Assembly: GCA_013423325.1 (NCBI GenBank)
Contig: BLJB01000500.1
Span: 1-26,494, forward strand
Origin: Usnea hakonensis
Lineage: Eukaryota > Ascomycota > Lecanoromycetes > Lecanorales > Parmeliaceae
Direction of reading: 5' to 3'
Length of the DNA stretch: 26,494 nucleotides
Shown: one piece after another, positions 21,200 to 26,494 of the stretch
Numbering within the stretch: position 1 is the stretch's first letter
Layout: each line of letters opens with the position of its first letter
Program-made: the position numbers and the translations under genes
The notes under the pieces: model-generated
The model's input: the letters and a program-made list of their open reading frames with translations, nothing else
Told to the model about the DNA's origin: nothing
Databases searched by the model: none

Positions 21200-21600
21200 A
21201 GTATTAAGAGTATTCTTAATATACTAAATATCTCTATAATTAGGACTAATTATAAATATATTATTTATATAAAGAGCTATAATAATATCTTTATAACTAT
21301 TAATAAATATATTATAGTTAATATTAATAGAGTAGAGTTTTTACTTCTTTATAAAGTTAAAAAAGATATTATATTATATCTAAAAAGACTATTTTAGACT
21401 ATATAAAGTCTTATTAAACTTATAAATCTTATTAAAATATTTTTTTAACTTAAAGCTAGTAGATTATATTATATAGATTATCTTTTTAATTACTTTATAT
21501 AAGAAAGTAGTTTTAATATTTATTTATTCTAGATTCTAGTCTAGAGTTACTATAAGAGTAAATAAGGCCTTATAACTTATAGACTTAATAATTAAAATAA
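21200..21600 (-). other. copia-2 reverse transcriptase core
   Basis: LYSLK*SF at 21392-21406 stands for LYGLKQSPR. ALYINNIFIIS, with YINN at 21260-21271, stands for ALYVDDILI. GTA to ATA and GAT to AAT explain the loss of both catalytic aspartates. Confidence 0.85.
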
Positions 21601-22679
21601 AAGTCTTATTATAATCTAAGCCTTTATATTAAAAGTATCTTAATATTATTTAGTATATCTTATAGTAAGTAACTTTTTCTTTAGGGTCTTATTTTAAGAT
21701 AAATATCTATTTATCTCTTAAAAGCTTATAATTTAATAGATAGTTTATTAGTTTCTATATTTTATTCTCTATTAGTAAATTAATCTTATTTTTTATAGTA
21801 GCCTTCTAGTTTTTACTATTAGAGTTATTATTTAAAATAGCCTTATTATAGCTTTTAGGCTTATAGGATTTTTAAATAATAAATATAAATAAGGCTAGAG
21901 GGTCTAGTAAGAGATTATAATATTATAATTTAAAATAATTTATAAAAGATTTAGATCTAGATAATTCTAAATTTACTATATTTAGTATTAATAGAGTACT
22001 AATAGATATTAGTATTAGCGTAATAGAGGCTATAGGGATAGAAGTATAAATAGAAATAAAAATAAATACTAGTTTATCTTTTATAATAATAATTTAAAGG
22101 TTTATAATAATAAATATTAAATCTTTTCTAAACTAAATTAATATTATTAATAGTAATAATATTTTCTCTATTAGAGGAGACTTTAATTATTTAATATAAA
22201 GAAATTTAGATAGAATCTTTTTCTATATTGTTTAAGAGGTACGAAAAGTCCTTTTATTTTCTAATAGTATTTAATAGATTTAATCTCCTTTATATTTTAG
22301 AAGCCTAATAGGACTTTTAGTAATAATATAATCTTAATTAGTTTTCTAGCTAGTACTAGATTTTCGAGTAAAGTACTAGCTATAGAAGCTAATAGAATAA
22401 AGATACTTTAATTTTAACTATATACTAATATTAGCTTTATAAGGGGTTAACTTATAGCTTATAATAAAGTAATAATTATATAAATAACTAACTACTATTA
22501 TTAGTTAAGGCTAGTATTCTATAGAGAGATCTATCTTTTTAATTATAATAAAAATATATCCCTTTAGATTCTAGTTAAATCTTTTAGAAAAGTTATTCTA
22601 TTTAAAGTTATTTAAAATAATAGGCTTCTATATAATACTATTATTATTATAAAACTAATTAAACTTATAGTTAGAGTAC

Positions 22680-22870
22680 TTATTATCTTAATCTATTTAT
22701 AATTTATTATATCGGAAATCTCCTCTTTTATTATATATAAGATAATAATAAAATATAGTAAATATTTTATTTTTAAAATAGAGGATTTCTACTTTAAAGG
22801 CTTTTATATAATTATTAAAAAAAGTAATAAAGTATTTAAAATTAAATTTAATTTTTTCTATTATATTAAG
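22680..22870 (-). other. copia-2 integrase core, N-terminal part
   Basis: KYFITFFNNYIKAFKVEIL followed by YFKNK parallels copia-1 KYFITFLDN and is the best-conserved stretch of copia-2 integrase. Both acidic positions after FF are Asn. Confidence 0.8.
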
Positions 22871-23131
22871 ATTATTATAGATAAAGTCTAAATATTATCT
22901 ATTAGGGCGAATATAAAAAGTATATCTAACTTATTATATCTTTTTAATAATATAAAATATATAAGATATCTTATCTATAACTTCTTTAGATAGATTAATA
23001 TTATAATATTTAAATTATTATATATCCTTTAAGTACTCTAGATAATAATAGTAGTAAATTATAATTTTAGAATTAGATTTATATTTTTATTTTTTCCGCG
23101 GTTTATTCTTATAGTTAGAAATTATAGAGTT

Positions 23132-23201
23132 AAAGTTTAAATCTAAATCTAAATCTAAAATTAAATCTAAAGCTAAATTTAAAGTTAACTCTAAATCTAA
23201 G
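23132..23201. repeat. Degenerate 6-bp tandem repeat (AAATCT)n in copia-2
   Basis: About 70 bp of imperfect AAATCT/AAAGCT/AAATTT units. On the minus strand they would encode an alternating Asp-Leu type dipeptide run upstream of the integrase start. It could be a low-complexity linker or a secondary expansion. Confidence 0.7.
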
Positions 23202-23581
23202 CTATTATAACTAGATATAAAGCTAATATTAAAGTCGAAATTATAGCGAGAACTATAGAGACGCTTTCTAATAAATATAAGAAAGATAATAGAACCTCTA
23301 ATTAAATTAGTAACTATTATAGCCGAGTAGGATTTATATATTAGAAATAAATAAGACTTAGAGGCTTATTTTAATATTAGAATTAATATAATAAACTCTA
23401 GCTTAAGCTTATTTTTCTATATATTAAATTAATAGATATTATTATTAATAAGCTAAATAGTAATTCCTCTTATTCTAATCTTAATTTCTCTAGAAATAAT
23501 TTTTATTAGATAATCTAATTATATTAACTTATTCTAAGAAATTAGGTTTATAGATAAATTAAGAATATAAAGAATATTATT

Positions 23582-23594
23582 AAAGATTAGAAAA
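23582..23594. repeat. 13-bp TSD of LINE copy 4, left
   Basis: AAAGATTAGAAAA recurs exactly at 24104-24116. Confidence 0.9.
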
Positions 23595-23768
23595 ATCCTC
23601 CTCTTCTGTCCGAGATCGCGGGAGGATAGACCACGGCTACTTACGGAAGCGGGTACCAGGGACTTCCAGACAATACTGACCACGACCAAAGGGATCCGGG
23701 TAGCGGCAAGGTGGATGGTCAACTCCGGCTAGTTAAACAGCTTCGAGTTAGCTAGCGAACAACTCTAA
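23595..23768 (+). pseudogene. LINE ORF2 extreme C-terminus
   Basis: The frame reads ILLFCPRSREDRPRLL, then TRDFQTILTTTKGIRVAARW, one TAG at codon 46 and LNSFELASEQL before TAA at 23766-23768. This matches the end of ORF2 in copies 1 and 3 and gives the least damaged version of that region. The CP after LLF is the tail of a Cys-rich box found at the C-terminus of Tad1/I-type LINE polyproteins. The TAG is probably a former Gln or Trp. Confidence 0.85.
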
Positions 23769-24103
23769 CGGTCAAGACTACCCCTCGGGGTAGAGGAGAC
23801 TATTAAGCCTAAAAAGGGCGTACGAAGAAGCGACCGTACCCGCCTCTAGAGGCGGGGGCGATTAGAGATACGAAAGTTAGAGAATAGAAGAGTCGGCGTA
23901 AAGAAGTAGAGAGATACGCGGTAGTATAATAGGGCTCCTAAGGAGTATAGCAGAAGGGAGAGCGTACTATTTAATTAAAGTTTTTATCTAGAGGTTCGCC
24001 CTCAGATTTCTTCGACGCCTAGCTCTACTAGTTTAGCGTTATAGTCACCCTTATTAGCTTATATTAAGTAGCTAGTATAGGCGTATAAAATAATTAATCA
24101 ATC
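23595..24103 (+). mobile_element. LINE copy 4, 5'-truncated, 509 bp, lightly mutated
   Basis: The plus-strand insertion carries the last 57 codons of LINE ORF2 and the 3' UTR, ending in an AATTAATCAATC tail at 24092-24103. CA is common in the first 190 bp and scarce in the rest. Its 3' UTR belongs to the same subfamily as copy 3. It interrupts copia-2 between gag and integrase. The open frame at 23534-23722 on the other strand is a shadow. Confidence 0.92.
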
Positions 24104-24116
24104 AAAGATTAGAAAA
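24104..24116. repeat. 13-bp TSD of LINE copy 4, right
   Basis: Exact repeat of 23582-23594, abutting the 3' tail. Confidence 0.9.
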
Positions 24117-25620
24117 TAATATTAGTTACTAATATTAAATTTAATCTTAATTTTATTTTTATTAATTAATTTAAAAGATCCTCTAATCTCTTTAATTAGC
24201 CGGTAATTATTACTAGTTATAAAGGAATATATTTTAAAGATTAAATAATTAGGCGTTATATAGATTAAATAATATAAGTCTAAACCCTATTATATTAGAA
24301 GTTTAGTAGGTTCTATAAATATAGTAATAGTCTTTATAATATAAGATTCTAACTTCTTATCTTTAAAAAATACTATTTTAGAGAGTACTATATAATAATT
24401 ATATCTACTATAATTCTAATTAGTACTAGAATTAAAAGCTAAACTATCTTTACTATTAATATTATAGTAAATAGGGTTAATATTCTAATAAGATTTATAA
24501 GACTTTTTATAATAGTTATAGTAATTATAATAGTTACTCTTTTAATTATAATTATTATAATATTTATAATCTCTATTATTATATTATTACTTATTATTAT
24601 TATTTTAACTATAATTTAATATTTATTTATATTAGTTCGTCCTACCTTTATACTTATTATAGATATAGTAGTTCTTTTTATAATTCTAATAAAATTTAAT
24701 TAAGTATTAAATATAGATAGTATCTAGTTCTTTAATTATATTATTCTAAGGCTTCTTAATTCTAAAAGTAGTTATAATATATATCTCTAATTATATTACT
24801 ATTATTTCTAGAGTAGATTTAATATAACTAGCTAAAGAATTAGTTATACTTTAAATAAATTACTATATTATATACTCGAGATTATAGACTATATTTCTAT
24901 TAATATCTATAGATTTATAGTTTTAGATATAGATTAAAAAATAATTCTTATATTACTTTCTAAAATCTATATAGAAGAGAAAGATAAAAATATTATTATT
25001 AAAATTTACCCTTTTATATATATTAATAATATTATTATAGAGTTCTTTAAACTTCCTAATATATTTAGTAATATTTATGTAGTCCTAAAGCTTAAGAGTA
25101 AATAGCTAATAGTAGAGATTATTAAAGCCTTTAGATTTATAATTAATTTTAATAGCTTTTTAGAGAAAGTATATATTAGTAATATAGCCCTTATAATTAT
25201 TATAGTAATTAATATTTAAATAATTAAATATAGTATTATAAATTAAAAAGTATTTACTCTCCTATTTTTTAAAATAATTATTATAAGTACTATTACTAAG
25301 CTTAGAGATAGAAGTTAATTAAAATAATTTAGATATAATATCTTCTAGAGTAGTATTTCTTTTTATAATATTAATATTCTTAATTTAATAAATATTAGTT
25401 TAGATAATTTTTACTAGAAAAATTAATTAAGATATAATAATATATCTCTATAATATAATAATAATAAGATAAGTCTATATTTTTTACTTCTATATCTAGT
25501 ATCCTTTAGAGTTCTTAAATTTAACGATCTTTAATAAGGCTAGTACTTTTATCGAGTTATTTTCTATAACTTAATAATAATAAGATATATAAAGATAATT
25601 TAACTTTATATCTAAATAAA

Positions 25621-26286
25621 TTAATATTACTATATATAGAAAATATTAATTCCTCGGTAGAGAATCTAGAAGTAGTTAGAGTAGACTCCCTAGATTTAGA
25701 CGGATAATATACGTCTTACTCGTATTCTAAGGCCTTCTAGATAGGTTTATTAAGCTAATTTAGAAGTTAAATAGTAGCGCGTCTATAAGATTCGCCCTTT
25801 CTAACGGTACTATATATATTAAGGTTATAGTAATAACGAGGGAAGTCTTATATAAGAATCTAGTACTATTTATATTTATATAGCTAATTCTATTTAAAGA
25901 TATAGTAGACTCCGTCTACTTTTTTATAATCGATAATAATTTAAGCTTTCTATTTAGGAGTTAGTAGAAATTTAAGTAAAGGCGAGGCCTACTAAGATTA
26001 TATAGTTAGTAGTTCGCTCGCTATTAGCGATTAATAATTACGATAGCGGCTCGGTAATTATAATATAATAGCTAGAGATTTATTAATACCTAGTTTAATA
26101 TAGTAAGTAGTTAAATTAAAAGCTATAATTATAAAATATTTTATATCTTACTTATAAATTAATAGTAGAATTAATAGTATAATATTAGTAGCTAAATAGT
26201 ACCCTTCGACTATTTAAAAGTATTAGAAAGAGATTATAAGAAGAGACTAGTAATATAAAAATAATTTATAATTAATTATCTAATAC
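25621..26286. other. Unassigned RIP-mutated region right of copia-2 gag
   Basis: CpG-containing but CA/TG-poor sequence. It should include the copia-2 leader and 5' LTR, yet nothing matches the copia-2 3' end at 19767-20289. A plus-strand frame from about 25650 reads some protein-like stretches but has no motif I recognise. Confidence 0.4.
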
Positions 26287-26494
26287 TGTCTAGGCCTATT
26301 ATAGAGTTTATTTGGGGGCGGAAACCGAGTGGCAATCGGTTTACAACCTATTTTTTCTAGTTAAGAGTTATTAATAGAAAAAAAACCGAATATTATCTAT
26401 CTATATAAATAGTCTAGGGGTATAAACCTTATATAAAGATATTTTAGTTACAACTTTTAAAGTTTATAATTAGGGTTATAACCCTAATTTTTTT
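26287..26494. other. Spared patch with small hairpin, then AT-rich DNA
   Basis: About 26287-26350 keeps CA/TG and GC after a long mutated stretch, suggesting an element boundary or a short unmutated insertion. It contains the hairpin AAACCGA-7 nt-TCGGTTT at 26322-26342. G-rich GGGGGCGGA at 26314-26322 looks like a polypurine tract, and TATAAATA near 26405 could belong to an LTR promoter. The element is not identified because the window ends. Confidence 0.4.
26468..26489. repeat. 22-bp perfect palindrome with telomere-like TTAGGG/CCCTAA
   Basis: The two 11-bp arms, AATTAGGGTTA and TAACCCTAATT, are exact reverse complements with no spacer. Each contains one unit of the TTAGGG telomere repeat, head to head. 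It may be a terminal inverted repeat end, a regulatory palindrome or chance. Confidence 0.75.

Larger units (their letters stand above)
20290..25620 (-). pseudogene. copia-2: Ty1/copia gag-pol polyprotein, heavily RIP-degraded
   Basis: The minus-strand order is gag (about 25600-24650), [LINE copy 4], integrase (about 22870-22480), RT (about 21600-21200) and RNase H (20790-20300), as in copia-1. Anchors are KYFITFFNNYIKAF at the integrase start (copia KYFITFIDDYSR), LYSLK at 21392-21406, YINN at 21260-21271 in place of YVDD, and an RNase H with DSN*INN and a DN*-like box near 20540. Both RT aspartates and an integrase DD pair are now Asn. Stops are dense and CA/TG nearly absent, so it is older or was more exposed to RIP than copia-1. 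The gag region shows a motif-poor YYIYNKYKG segment near 24670 where a zinc knuckle would be expected, but its spacing does not fit. The element is inactive. Confidence 0.85.

Noticed and set aside
23534..23722. 62-codon open frame on the minus strand
   Set aside because: It crosses the junction between copia-2 and LINE copy 4 and lies antisense to the LINE ORF2 C-terminus, so it is a shadow.
24618..24680. CCHC zinc knuckle in copia-2 gag
   Set aside because: YYIYNKYKG looks like a decayed knuckle, but Cys/His spacing does not fit CX2CX4HX4C even allowing for RIP.
1..26494. Novel multi-gene host system (biosynthetic cluster, defence locus or effector gene)
   Set aside because: Every recognisable coding stretch belongs to an LTR or non-LTR retrotransposon; no intact host-type ORF or intron-bearing gene could be supported.
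1..26494. Centromere or organellar DNA as the cause of the AT richness
   Set aside because: The AT bias is made by CpA/TpG loss within identifiable nuclear retrotransposons, so RIP explains it; no satellite array is visible. A centromeric location cannot be excluded.

Overview
The window looks like a transposon graveyard from a filamentous ascomycete (Pezizomycotina; a dothideomycete is plausible, but the class cannot be fixed from this sequence). It is very AT-rich. CpA and TpG are almost absent over long stretches while TpA is abundant and CpG survives, which is the footprint of repeat-induced point mutation (RIP). I see no intact host gene and no tRNA, rRNA or CRISPR array. Reading frames are recognisable only if TAA/TAG are taken as former Gln or Trp codons and many Tyr, Asn and Ile codons as former Cys/His, Asp and Val/Thr codons.

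Layout. 1-438: left flank of the first copia element, with C and T tracts and an LTR-like segment. 439-5560 (-): Ty1/copia polyprotein (copia-1; gag, integrase, RT, RNase H in that order), moderately mutated. 5560-6239: its leader and a candidate 5' LTR. 6240-8304 (+): 3' half of a Ty3/gypsy chromovirus (gypsy-1; integrase and chromodomain), probably split by copia-1. 8320-8574: a 255-bp, almost unmutated non-LTR insertion with a 15-bp target-site duplication (TSD). 8590-9350: unassigned mutated sequence. 9350-17585 (-): a second, heavily mutated chromovirus (gypsy-2). It is interrupted by three 5'-truncated copies of one LINE family (11194-12897 -, 13174-14084 +, 14122-14430 -), each with a 13-14-bp TSD. 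17976-19766 (-): a 1.8-kb TSD-flanked element carrying a LINE ORF1 (three CCHC knuckles) but no ORF2, inserted into the LTR-like end of a second copia element. 20290-25620 (-): that second element (copia-2), interrupted by a fourth LINE copy (23595-24103 +). 25620-26494: unassigned, ending in an unmutated patch and a telomere-like palindrome.

How it fits together. LTR elements nested first and were mutated. Non-LTR elements then inserted into the already mutated DNA: both copies of each TSD share the mutated state. Some of these insertions were later mutated themselves. The shortest insertions (255 and 309 bp) are the least mutated, as expected if RIP needs a minimum repeat length. The most interesting pair is the ORF1-only element and the 255-bp insertion. 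They share a 3' end and resemble a HAL1-like non-autonomous family with a very short relative, apparently needing a reverse transcriptase in trans.
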